Part shown: positions 8,097-16,159 of the stretch, one piece after another | How positions within the stretch are numbered: position 1 is the first letter of the stretch | How the letters are laid out: each line of letters starts with the position of its first letter | NCBI GenBank assembly: GCA_964576115.1 | Contig: CAZNUA010000016.1 | Location: 1 to 64,000, forward strand | Direction: 5' to 3' | Origin: CAYSYY01 sp964576115 [NCBI: uncultured Gemmatimonadota bacterium] | Lineage (GTDB): Bacteria > Blakebacterota > Blakebacteria > Blakebacterales | DNA length: 64,000 bases | Translations under genes and position numbers: made by a program | Notes under the pieces: model-generated | Told to the model about the DNA's origin: nothing | Databases searched by the model: none | Seen by the model: only the letters and a program-made list of their open reading frames with translations

Positions 8097-9458
8097 TTAT
8101 CCCACCATGACTTTGTCTTCGACGAAACGAAAGGCCGTCCGTCGGGCCCGGGCCGCCACGGCGATCGCCATCGTCAGCGGCCCGATCCGACCCACGAACA
8201 TGAGCAGGGTGATCAGCAGGCGCCCCACGGTCGAGAGTTCGGGCGTCACCCCAGTCGAAAGGCCGACCGTCCCGAAAGCGCTGACCGTTTCGAAGAAGAG
8301 CCGGATGAATTCACCTTCGGTGGCGGCATGGCTCTGGCCTCCGGTTTCCACGATGACGAGCAGAAACGTGAAGATCGCCACCGTGGCCACGCCCAGAGCC
8401 ATGATCCCCATTGCTTCGGCCACGGTTTTCTCCCGAATGCGACGCTTGAAGAGGACCACATCGTTCAGCCCTCTGATCCGGCTGCGAGCGAGCAACAGCA
8501 AGACCCCCATGGTTGTGACCTTGATCCCGCCCGCACAGCTCCCCGGCGCCCCGCCGATGAACATGAGCAGGATGAGAAGCATCAGAGCGGCATTCGAAGC
8601 TTGAGCGATTTCGACCGTGTTGAATCCGGCCGTGCGGGGAGTAACCGCCTGAAAGAGGGCCCCCACGATCTTTTGCGGCCAGGACAGATCGATGAGCGTA
8701 TTCCCCGCTTCCAGGGCCAGAAACAGGATTCCTCCCCCCAGGATGAGGATACCGGTGAACACGAGGGTGAAACGGGAGTGGAGGGTCAGGCGCCGATGCG
8801 GTGTCAGGCGCCGGCTCCGGGGACCGAAGGTCCCCATATCGATGAGAACCGTGTAGCCGAGCCCCCCCGCGATGATAAGCAGCATGAGAATGAAGTTGAT
8901 GACCGGATCGGTCTGGTAGGCGATGAAGCTGTCGGCATTCAGGCTGAAGCCGGCATTGCAGAAGGCCGATACGGAATGGAACAGGGCGTTATACACGGCC
9001 CGGGCCGGTTCCATGCCGTGCTGATGCAGGAACCGCCCGGCCAGAAGAATGGTCCCGGCGGCCTCGATCCCCAGGGTCAGCCAGAAAACATTGCGCAGCA
9101 GCCCCCAGATATCGAGGTGACGTTCGCCGGTCAGGGTGCGGGTGACGATATCGCGATCCTGCCAGCGCAGACGCACCCCGATGCTGATGATGAAGAAGGT
9201 GCCCAGGGTCATGATGCCCATGCCGCCGATCTGAATGAGCAGCAGAATCACCAGCTGACCGAAGAGCGTGAAGTGGGTGCCGGTATCCACCACGACGAGG
9301 CCGGTGACACAGGTGGCCGAGGTGGCGGTGAAGAGGGCGTCAGTCAGGGTGAGGGGACCGGTGGTATGAGCGCCGGGGAGCAGGAGCAGCAGGGTGCCGA
9401 GCAGGATCGTCGTGATGAAGGCAATGACGATGATCTGCGGTGGCGTCAGTTTCTTCAC
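8097..9458 (-). CDS. trkH: TrkH/KtrB-family potassium uptake channel
   Basis: A 453-residue polytopic membrane protein with about eight to ten hydrophobic segments in four pore-loop (M1-P-M2) repeats. Filter-like regions include ATSATCVTGLVVVDTG, SVSAFCNAGFSL, VTPRTAGFNTVE and VSAFGTVGLSTG, giving the conserved glycine of each selectivity loop. It imports K+ (possibly with Na+) under control of the adjacent RCK protein. The start is a GTG that overlaps the stop of the upstream DtxR-type gene as GTGA, suggesting translational coupling. Length and filter motifs match the KtrB branch well. Confidence 0.92.
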   Translation of the reverse strand: MKKLTPPQIIVIAFITTILLGTLLLLLPGAHTTGPLTLTDALFTATSATCVTGLVVVDTGTHFTLFGQLVILLLIQIGGMGIMTLGTFFIISIGVRLRWQDRDIVTRTLTGERHLDIWGLLRNVFWLTLGIEAAGTILLAGRFLHQHGMEPARAVYNALFHSVSAFCNAGFSLNADSFIAYQTDPVINFILMLLIIAGGLGYTVLIDMGTFGPRSRRLTPHRRLTLHSRFTLVFTGILILGGGILFLALEAGNTLIDLSWPQKIVGALFQAVTPRTAGFNTVEIAQASNAALMLLILLMFIGGAPGSCAGGIKVTTMGVLLLLARSRIRGLNDVVLFKRRIREKTVAEAMGIMALGVATVAIFTFLLVIVETGGQSHAATEGEFIRLFFETVSAFGTVGLSTGVTPELSTVGRLLITLLMFVGRIGPLTMAIAVAARARRTAFRFVEDKVMVG

Positions 9459-10159
9459 GTCAGGTAGCTGCAGCCCATTTTCTTCACGAAGATCTCGCGG
9501 GCGACCTCAGCATCCAGGGCCACCTGGGTTTCGCCCAGATCGAGGATCCAGGAGGGCTGGCGCTGGTGCAGCCGGAAGGTGGTGCCGGGAATGAGCCCGA
9601 TCGTGGAGAGCCGATCGAGGTGTTTGGGCACCTCGGTGGACATGAATACGACTTTAGCCACGTCGCCCGGGCTCAGATCGGTCAGCCGGGTCACGATCGG
9701 CTTCACGTCAGCCTGGAATTTCGCACAGCACGCCCCGCGGGGGATCGGACGGCCGTGCGGGCAGACCGGCGGATGTCCGAGCAGGGTACAGACGCTGTCG
9801 GTGACTTCGGGACTCAGGATGTGTTCGAACTCGCAGGCACTCTGCTCGTACTGATCTTCTTCGAGCAGGAAGACTTCGCTCAACAGGCATTCGGCCAGTC
9901 GGTAGCGGCGCACCAGATCACCCGCCGCCGCTTTCCCGGCCCCGGTCAGTCGCAGATCTTCCCCGTTCTCTTCGATCAGCCCCTCTTCGATGAGAGCGGC
10001 GATGATCGGTCGGGGATCGTCATTGTGCACCCAGCGCTCATGCACGGTGACAGTCCGCTGGTCGCCCTCCTCTTCGAGCGACCAGAGCAGGTGGAGCAGG
10101 TGTTCCCGTTCCCGCTCTTCGGGGGTGGGCCAGGCGTTGTATCCGAACCGGTGTGGCAT
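9455..10159 (-). CDS. DtxR/MntR-family metal-dependent regulator with C-terminal FeoA domain
   Basis: A 234-residue fusion. Residues about 12-75 look like the winged helix of iron-dependent repressors (LIEEGLIEENGEDLRLTGAG). Residues about 80-145 are the dimerisation and metal-binding domain, with RYRLAECLLSEVF, the ligand-rich ACEFEHILS and GHPPVCPHGRPIPRGACC. Residues about 158-230 are a FeoA/SH3-like domain (LTDLSPGDVAKVVFMS, LSTIGLIPGTTF). It probably senses Fe2+ or Mn2+ and controls the feoB gene located 51 bp upstream. No separate feoA is present in this block, so this domain may also serve the transporter. The GTGA overlap with trkH links iron sensing to the potassium channel operon. 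Confidence 0.88.
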   Translation of the reverse strand: MPHRFGYNAWPTPEEREREHLLHLLWSLEEEGDQRTVTVHERWVHNDDPRPIIAALIEEGLIEENGEDLRLTGAGKAAAGDLVRRYRLAECLLSEVFLLEEDQYEQSACEFEHILSPEVTDSVCTLLGHPPVCPHGRPIPRGACCAKFQADVKPIVTRLTDLSPGDVAKVVFMSTEVPKHLDRLSTIGLIPGTTFRLHQRQPSWILDLGETQVALDAEVAREIFVKKMGCSYLT

Positions 10160-10210
10160 GATCTCAGGGCTCCTCCTCCGACATGATATACCTGTCGAAA
10201 CCGCGGCGCA

Positions 10211-12151
10211 TCATGTCAACCACCCCGTAGTCCGCAGCAGCAGGTTCAAAAGGGCTCCGACCGCGATCGCGACAGGAATGATGAAGGCGACCATTCCGAC
10301 CGCGACCTTCCAGCCCTGTTCCTTGATGATGATGAGGAACTGGGCGATGCAGGGCATGAAGAGCGTCATGGTGACCAGAGCCACCAGGGTCTGCACCGGA
10401 TCGAGCCGGCCGGCGGCGTGCAGGTCGTAGAGACCGGCCGCGCCATAGTCGCGCCTCAAGAAGCCGATCAGGAAAGCTCCGGTGCTCTCGGCGGGCAGGT
10501 CGAGCAGGCCCTGCAGAATGGGGGCGACGCCCCGTTCGATCACGGTGAGCAGACCGGTGACATCCAGAAGGAACAGAATGAAGGTCCCCGCCACAAAGAT
10601 CGGCACGGCCTCCTTCAGGTACCATTCGATCCGGGCTCCTGTCTTGACCACAAGGTTCCCCGGCCGGGGCATGCGCAGGGGGGGCAGCTCGAGAATGAAA
10701 TCGGCCGTTTCCCCCGGCAGGACCCGGGCCGCAAGCCAGCCGACGGTAAAGAGGACACCGATGACGACGACCCCCCAGATCGCCAGCGCGAGCGGGCCGA
10801 CTCCCCCCAGCAGGCCGAGAATGACTCCCAGCTGAGCCGAGCAGGGTACCCCGAGGGCGAGCAGCAGGGTGACGATGAGGCGCTGTTTGCGCGTCTCCAT
10901 GATCCGGGCCGTCAGGGTAGCCATGGTGTCACAGCCCAGTCCCAGGGCCATGGGAAGCACGGCTTTGCCGCTCAATCCCATCCGCCGGAAGAGACGGTTG
11001 AGCATCACCGCCAGACGCGGCATGTAGCCGGAGTCTTCGAGCAGACCGAAGAAGATGAAGAACGCCCCGACAATGGGCAGAACGATGGCGATCGCATAGG
11101 TCAGGGCCATGGTGATGAGCCCGAAGTCCCCGACCAGAAAATCACGCAGGATCCCGATCGGGATGAGCTGGTCGGCCAGACGGGCCAGGGCGGGATTGAT
11201 GAGCCCTTCAAAGAGCGTTTTCTGAAGCAGATCGACCAGCAGACCCGCTCCCAGCAAACCCACGATCAGCCAGGCGAGAACGAGTGCCAGGGCCATGAAG
11301 GGCAGCCCCAACACGGGGTGGATGCTCCAGCGGGAAATCCGCTGGAGCCAGGCCGGGGTTCCGAGCCGTTCCCGAACTTGCAGCACTTCGGCCAGAACCC
11401 GGTCCACGGCCGCCATCCGGGCGCGGTTGATCGCCAGACGGGCTCCGCCGGGAAACTCCCGGCCCAGCCGGTCGGCGATCTCGTTGATAGTCACGATCGC
11501 CCCGGCCCCGACGGTGTGCATCAGCCATGCGGTCAGGGTTTCGTCTCCGGCAGCGAGCATCAGAGCCACCGCCCGGGGCTTCAGGGGCAGATCGGTGGGG
11601 AGCAGGGCCTCGATCTCTGATACGGCCCGGTCGATCGAGAGAGGATAGGTGCAGCTCCAGGCGCTCGGGACGGCCCGACCGACGGCTTCCTGCAGGGCGC
11701 CCAGACCCCGTTTCTGGGTGGCCACGGTCCGCACCACCGGCACGCCGAGGAGCTGGCTGAGACGGTCGGTGTCGACCCCGATCCCGGCGGTGCGGGCCTC
11801 ATCGGCCATATTCAGGTCGAGGGTGAAAGGCAGCCCCATCTCGGCCAGCTGCAGGGTGATGAGCAGAACCCGGCGCAGGTTCTTCATGTCCCCGACCTGG
11901 ACCACCGCCGAACCCTCCCCGGTCAGGAGCATGTCGCGTGTAACCTGTTCGTCCTCGGATTGCGGTACCAGGGTGTTGATCCCGGGGGTGTCGACGATTT
12001 CCCGCTCTCGACCGGCGATGACGGTCGAGCCCCGGGTGACCTCGACGGTCGTGCCGGGATAGTTGGAAACCGTGACATAACGCCCGGTCAGAGCGCCGAA
12101 AACAGCGCTCTTGCCCACGTTCGGATTGCCGACCAGCAGAAGGGCGTCCAT
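10211..12151 (-). CDS. feoB: Ferrous iron transport protein B
   Basis: A 646-residue G-protein-coupled membrane transporter. The N-terminal G domain has GNPNVGKS (G1), SNYPGTT (G2), DTPG (G3) and NMAD in the G4 position. It is followed by a helical GDI-like spacer to about residue 270 and then about eight to ten membrane segments with two Gate repeats (for example GVPCSAQLGVILGLLGG). It moves Fe2+ across the inner membrane. It is somewhat shorter than enteric FeoB (about 770 residues) and lacks the FeoC-associated tail. The GNAT stop lies 3 bp upstream and the DtxR-FeoA gene 51 bp downstream, so transporter and probable regulator share an operon. Confidence 0.94.
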   Translation of the reverse strand: MDALLLVGNPNVGKSAVFGALTGRYVTVSNYPGTTVEVTRGSTVIAGREREIVDTPGINTLVPQSEDEQVTRDMLLTGEGSAVVQVGDMKNLRRVLLITLQLAEMGLPFTLDLNMADEARTAGIGVDTDRLSQLLGVPVVRTVATQKRGLGALQEAVGRAVPSAWSCTYPLSIDRAVSEIEALLPTDLPLKPRAVALMLAAGDETLTAWLMHTVGAGAIVTINEIADRLGREFPGGARLAINRARMAAVDRVLAEVLQVRERLGTPAWLQRISRWSIHPVLGLPFMALALVLAWLIVGLLGAGLLVDLLQKTLFEGLINPALARLADQLIPIGILRDFLVGDFGLITMALTYAIAIVLPIVGAFFIFFGLLEDSGYMPRLAVMLNRLFRRMGLSGKAVLPMALGLGCDTMATLTARIMETRKQRLIVTLLLALGVPCSAQLGVILGLLGGVGPLALAIWGVVVIGVLFTVGWLAARVLPGETADFILELPPLRMPRPGNLVVKTGARIEWYLKEAVPIFVAGTFILFLLDVTGLLTVIERGVAPILQGLLDLPAESTGAFLIGFLRRDYGAAGLYDLHAAGRLDPVQTLVALVTMTLFMPCIAQFLIIIKEQGWKVAVGMVAFIIPVAIAVGALLNLLLRTTGWLT

Positions 12152-12154
12152 ACC

Positions 12155-13174
12155 CTACTCCCACTTGCAGAGATGCACCGCCCCCTCCCGGATCCGTTCG
12201 GGCAGATCGGGCCAGGTCAGGCGCACATCGCTGTGGGTGATGGTGAAACCGCGCCGGAGCAGGATATCGCGGGCGGCGGCGAAGCGGGTCGGCACCCGCA
12301 CGATCAGAGCGTCGAAATGAGTGGCGAGCAGCCAGCGTCCGAGAGCATCGAGAAATTCTTCCAGGCGCCGGTCGCGTTCGTAGTCGGCGTCGACCGGCAG
12401 CATGAGCAGGGTGTTGATCCGCACCGTACCGGCAATCTCCTCCCGGGCATAGGGACGGGTATGGGCGATGGCGAAACCGGTCAGCTCCCCGCCCCGGCGG
12501 GCCATCAGAACCTCTCCCATCCCGCAGGCCAGTGTTTCTTCGGCCTCCCGGCGGTAATCGAGCCCCGGGCTGATCGCATCGGACATGCGGGCCACCGCGG
12601 CCAGCAGCGGCTCTCTTTCGGGCGCCGGCAATCCCGAGAGTGATTCGGCAACGGTTCCGGCCGTTCCGGCGAACAGACTGTCGGCTGCGGACCGGGAAGA
12701 ATCGTTCGTAAAGGAGCGGCTCAGGTCGAGGGTCATCTGCTCGAAACGCATGCCCAGCCGGCTGTAGAACTGCAAGTTCCGATAGGAGCGGGGCATCGTT
12801 TCCAGACCCAGGGTCGCGACCCCGGCGGCACGCAGGGTCTGTTCGGAGGTCTCGACCAGACGCTGGCCCAGACCCTGTCCCTGGGCCGGAGGAAGAACCG
12901 CGATCGGGCCCAGCCAGGCGGTCGAACCCCAGCGGCAGGCCAGGCAGAAACCGACGATCCCGCCGCGCCCGGCGGCGACGAAGCTGTAGCCGGGCGATCG
13001 GGTCAGGTAAAAGGAAAGGAGTTCGTCGCTCATGGTGGGCAGCCGGATCTGCTTCAGGCCCATGCGCCGGTTCTCATCCTCGAAAGCCGTTCCGAGGATG
13101 CGGCGGACGCGTCCGGCGTCCGCGGCTTCGATCCCGCGGATCGTCAGAGAGGCAGACCCAGCTCGTCGACCCAT
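12155..13174 (-). CDS. Tandem GNAT-fold N-acetyltransferase
   Basis: A 339-residue protein. Residues about 8-155 are a full GNAT domain with the acetyl-CoA loop AVLPPAQGQGLGQRLVE and a conserved RLGMRFEQ end strand. Residues about 190-335 look like a second, degenerate GNAT half (EVLMARRGGELTGFAIAHTRPY followed by ARDILLRRGFTITHSDVRL) without a clear Q/RxxGxG/A loop. The substrate is not recognisable. The start overlaps the end of the upstream nucleotidyltransferase gene by 31 bp, with AGGAAA just before the ATG. Domain duplication is typical of some antibiotic or mycothiol acetyltransferases, but nothing here identifies one of those. Confidence 0.75.
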   Translation of the reverse strand: MGRRAGSASLTIRGIEAADAGRVRRILGTAFEDENRRMGLKQIRLPTMSDELLSFYLTRSPGYSFVAAGRGGIVGFCLACRWGSTAWLGPIAVLPPAQGQGLGQRLVETSEQTLRAAGVATLGLETMPRSYRNLQFYSRLGMRFEQMTLDLSRSFTNDSSRSAADSLFAGTAGTVAESLSGLPAPEREPLLAAVARMSDAISPGLDYRREAEETLACGMGEVLMARRGGELTGFAIAHTRPYAREEIAGTVRINTLLMLPVDADYERDRRLEEFLDALGRWLLATHFDALIVRVPTRFAAARDILLRRGFTITHSDVRLTWPDLPERIREGAVHLCKWE

Positions 13175-14004
13175 CGGTTTCCTGCCAGCAATCCCTGAAT
13201 GTTACCCACGTCGAGTCCCCGTCCTTCACAGAGCACGCCGTCGAGCCGGTTGTCGACGACGAGTTCCTGCAGCAGGGGAACGTCATCCTTCTCGCCGAAG
13301 CGGTCGGGACCGAGCCGCTCGAGGCGCGCAAAGACATCGGGAAGGTAGATATGCCGGGGACAGGCCTTGATCGTGCGTTCCCCCGGATCGAGTGGAAAGG
13401 AGCCCTCCCCCTTCTCCTGCAGAGCCCGCACCCGGTAGCGCTCGCCGTTCAGCGGTTCGAGTTCGACCCCGCCGTTGTTCCCGAACAGGTGCGCATGCCG
13501 GCCCTCGAGGGTCATCAGGCCCTGCAGGTGAGTCGGTTCGGCCTCGAAGGCGGTACGCAGGGCGTGTATCGGATTCGCCCCCCACCAGACGTAATCGGGC
13601 AGGAGCAGGGCAAAGGGCCGCTGCCTCACGACCGACCGGGCCTGCAGGATAGCTCCCCCCAGACCGTCGGGGGGATCCTGGACGACAAAGGAGAAGGACA
13701 CCCGTTGCTGCAGCGCCGCCAGGCGGGCCTCGGGATCGATGCCGTCCACAGCTGCCCCGGCCCCTTTCGGAAGCCCCCGGGGATCGGCCGGTTCGGTGAA
13801 GTAGCGACGGATGATATCCTTGCCCGGTGCGATCACCACCACGATTTCCTCGATCCCGGCTGCGGCGGCTTCCTCGACCGCATAGTGGATCATCGGCAGG
13901 CCGCCGATCGGGAGCATCTCTTTGGGCACCGTTCGGCTCAGGGGGTAGAAACGGGTGCCGCGCCCCGCGGCAGGAATGAGAGCCAGATGAAGGGCTTCGC
14001 TCAC
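13144..14004 (-). CDS. GalU-like UTP-glucose-1-phosphate uridylyltransferase / sugar nucleotidyltransferase
   Basis: A 286-residue NTP transferase with the GalU-type opening LIPAAGRGTRFYPLSRTVPK followed by EMLPIGGLPMIHYAVEEA. The loop binds UTP and the lysine of VPKEML contacts the phosphates. PFALLLPDYVWWG matches the metal-binding Asp strand. The rest has the expected RIKACPRHIYLPDVFARLE-like region (here ERTIKACPRHIYLP). Activity would be synthesis of UDP-glucose or another NDP-sugar for envelope polymers. Start is GTG, overlapping the stop of the upstream small gene as GTGA, with GGAAGAG upstream. Sequence divergence from enteric GalU leaves the sugar uncertain. Confidence 0.82.
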   Translation of the reverse strand: MSEALHLALIPAAGRGTRFYPLSRTVPKEMLPIGGLPMIHYAVEEAAAAGIEEIVVVIAPGKDIIRRYFTEPADPRGLPKGAGAAVDGIDPEARLAALQQRVSFSFVVQDPPDGLGGAILQARSVVRQRPFALLLPDYVWWGANPIHALRTAFEAEPTHLQGLMTLEGRHAHLFGNNGGVELEPLNGERYRVRALQEKGEGSFPLDPGERTIKACPRHIYLPDVFARLERLGPDRFGEKDDVPLLQELVVDNRLDGVLCEGRGLDVGNIQGLLAGNRWVDELGLPL

Positions 14005-14273
14005 CGGTTCGCTCTTCCGCTTTCCGGCCCGAACCGTTCGCGGCTGATCCGCTGGAGCCGGGGCAGATAGATCAGATCGAAGGTCTCGCCCGAGCCGGGG
14101 AACAGATCGAGGGCATGCCGGCGGGTGCCGTCGATGACAGACAGAGCTTCGCCCCGGGTGCGGACCTGGGTGGCGATGGTCTGCGAGGCCAGCGCCACGA
14201 CCCGCTGCAGGGCACGCAGACGGCGGTTCTCATCGAGTATGTCGGAACGGTTCACCGCGTTGTTCTCAAGCAT
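14001..14273 (-). CDS. Small conserved-looking protein of unknown function
   Basis: A 90-residue soluble protein with a predicted amphipathic helix (LDENRRLRALQRVVALASQT) and a short C-terminal part ending in polar residues. No family is recognised. An in-frame GTG nine bases upstream (14282) is an alternative start. The stop overlaps the GTG of the GalU-like gene, so it is translationally coupled to it and is the first gene of the run that leads through feoB to trkA. Confidence 0.5.
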   Translation of the reverse strand: MLENNAVNRSDILDENRRLRALQRVVALASQTIATQVRTRGEALSVIDGTRRHALDLFPGSGETFDLIYLPRLQRISRERFGPESGRANR

Positions 14274-14363
14274 GACAGGCACAACCTAGAAACGGCTTCG
14301 AGGGGGTGAAAGGAAAATCGGAGGAATATGGTCCGGTTTAATTCCTTTCCGGATTCACTCCGG

Positions 14364-15227
14364 TTATTTCAGGGCCCGCCGCAGATCGGCCATGAGGTCG
14401 GAGGTATGCAGGGAAAGCCCGATCATCCAGAAGTTATTGGCCCTCCGGGAGTTTCTGAACCCGCCGTACGAGATGTGGAGCTGATCGTTGATAGCCGAGA
14501 CGCCGATCGAGTACAGCACGCTTTTACGCCCCCCGATCGTGGCATAGGCGAAGGACACAGCCGGGAATCCGATCCGGTCGAGGGCTCGCCAGAACCTGTT
14601 GTTCGAGACCCGGTAGTAGCGGAAGGCAAACCCGGCCGAAGCCGTCAGGGTGGCTTCACCCGAGACGGGAAAGACGACCGAGACCGGGGTCGAGAGGGCC
14701 AGTCGGGCGCCGAAGGAGGGCACGACCCGCAAGGTGACCGGATGATCGACGAGCCGGCCGCTGTCGGCGGCGCGGCACTGCAGGACGATTTCGTCTCCGG
14801 GACGGAAAGTTCCCGACCAGATCCAGAGTCCATCGACGGCATCGGCCGGCGTCAGATCGGTGTGAATCCACTTCCGGGTGCCGCTTTCCCACTCCTGCAC
14901 CCCCGGGACTTCGATCGGAACCCGCTCGCCGTCCTCTATGGCGTATACCTCGAGCCGCCAGGCCCTGACCCCTGCTTCTTCAGCCTCTGCGACCCGGACG
15001 TGCAGATCCGCCTGTGCCGGAAGCCAGTCACCCGAAGCGAGCGGGGTTCGCCGCTCCTCGAGGCGGCTGCTCACGATCAGGGCGGGAGCCGGTTCGGAAC
15101 CCGCCCCGGCGGCCCGAGGTGCAACCGGGTTCGCTGTCTGGGCAGTGAGGGTACGCGGTGGGCAGAGGAACAGAATACAAAGGCCGAGCTGGCCGCAGAA
15201 GGCCGGGAGACCGTGGGATTTTGACAT
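14364..15227 (-). CDS. Secreted or outer-membrane protein of unknown function
   Basis: A 287-residue protein beginning with a signal peptide (hydrophobic LGLCILFLC, cleavage near LTAQ). Residues about 60-180 look like a beta-rich periplasmic domain. The C-terminal third (ARLALSTPVSVVFPV, ASAGFAFRYYRV, FAYATIGGRKSVLYSIGVSA, ISYGGFRNS) alternates aromatic and polar residues in short strands, consistent with a small outer-membrane beta-barrel. The start overlaps the stop of the upstream gene (TGATG), so both are translated from one message. No family is recognised, and barrel formation is inference. Confidence 0.55.
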   Translation of the reverse strand: MSKSHGLPAFCGQLGLCILFLCPPRTLTAQTANPVAPRAAGAGSEPAPALIVSSRLEERRTPLASGDWLPAQADLHVRVAEAEEAGVRAWRLEVYAIEDGERVPIEVPGVQEWESGTRKWIHTDLTPADAVDGLWIWSGTFRPGDEIVLQCRAADSGRLVDHPVTLRVVPSFGARLALSTPVSVVFPVSGEATLTASAGFAFRYYRVSNNRFWRALDRIGFPAVSFAYATIGGRKSVLYSIGVSAINDQLHISYGGFRNSRRANNFWMIGLSLHTSDLMADLRRALK

Positions 15228-15643
15228 CACTCTTTGAACGGTCCCCTCTTTTTGGCCTCCTCTTCGCGCTTCGCGTCCTCCTCGGTCCATTCGGCGAACT
15301 CGTGCAGACGTTCGATCTGCTCCTTGAGCAGTTCGGCCGGGATAAAGCCCTCGATGGCGGGCGGCAGCATCTTTCCCTTCGGCTTCATGAACAGGTACAT
15401 GATGCTGCCGATCGATTCCTCATCGAAGAAGTTGCGGACGATCCGGGGTACGTCTTCCATGTAGGCCAGGCTGAAGATACACCAGTCGGCGCCGGTGGAA
15501 CGGAAGGTGTCCTCGATGGCCATGTAATCCTGCATGCTCACCAGGGTCTTGTCCACGAAGGCCACCACACACGGTTTCTCGGCGCGGAGAATGATCTTCT
15601 CGAACATACTGTCGCTGCGCGGGTGGACGATCAGTACTTCCAC
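15227..15643 (-). CDS. Thioredoxin-fold protein lacking the CxxC motif
   Basis: A 138-residue protein whose layout fits a thioredoxin fold: a strand at KPCVVAFVDKT, a helix, the ADWCIFSLAYMEDVPRIVRNF strand-helix, then IGSIMYLFMKPKGKMLP with the cis-proline-like position shifted, and GFIPAELLKEQIERL as the last helix. The redox WCxxC site is replaced by DKTLVSM, so it cannot act as a dithiol oxidoreductase. The tail is highly charged (EDAKREEEAKKR). Start is GTG with AGGAGG about 8 nt upstream. It is coupled by TGATG overlap to the secreted protein downstream, suggesting a chaperone or docking role; this is inference. Confidence 0.55.
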   Translation of the reverse strand: MEVLIVHPRSDSMFEKIILRAEKPCVVAFVDKTLVSMQDYMAIEDTFRSTGADWCIFSLAYMEDVPRIVRNFFDEESIGSIMYLFMKPKGKMLPPAIEGFIPAELLKEQIERLHEFAEWTEEDAKREEEAKKRGPFKE

Positions 15644-15669
15644 TCCTCAACCTCCTGCGTCTGCCAGCC

Positions 15670-16065
15670 TCACGGTTTGATCGGGTTGGGATTGCCGCGG
15701 TCTTCACCGGCAGGAGCGATGAGACGTTCCTGCCCGGTTCCGGCTGGAGTGTACTCCCTCTCGATGACTCTGATCCAGGGACGGTTGCCGCCGCAGGCAT
15801 TACGGGCGCGTTCGAACCGGTATTCGTAGTTCTTCCCCGCGACGGGGTAATCAAAATAGGTCCAGTATTCGAAGTCGGAAATGGGACCTTCGATGTACTG
15901 GATGTCGTCGGGTTCGCCCATCTGATTGCGCACGTCTTCCCGATCGTCCCGGTCTCCCCCGCACCCCACCGCCACCGACACGAGCAGGAGAACGAGCAGG
16001 CCCGTGCGTACCGGCTGGTGTCGGGCCGGGACCGGGGGATCGATCTGTATCGTCTGTGTGGTCAT
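15670..16065 (-). CDS. Small lipoprotein of unknown function
   Basis: A 131-residue protein with positively charged N-terminus, hydrophobic segment and lipobox AVGC (Cys35). A longer frame upstream is not used because the ATG at 16065 gives the export signal. The mature part contains FEYWTYFDYPVAGKNYEYRFERARN and ends Pro/Asn-rich. The aromatic spacing resembles SmpA/BamE-like or DUF-type lipoprotein beta meanders, but no family is assigned. It lies 26 bp upstream of the thioredoxin-like gene. Confidence 0.6.
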   Translation of the reverse strand: MTTQTIQIDPPVPARHQPVRTGLLVLLLVSVAVGCGGDRDDREDVRNQMGEPDDIQYIEGPISDFEYWTYFDYPVAGKNYEYRFERARNACGGNRPWIRVIEREYTPAGTGQERLIAPAGEDRGNPNPIKP

Positions 16066-16159
16066 GGGTACCGTACGACTCCTCCCGCCGACGTTCTTTG
16101 GCGAGTCAGCGCAGTTTACGGATCGGGCTCCGCGGCCGCAAGCCCCCCTTGAGATACGC

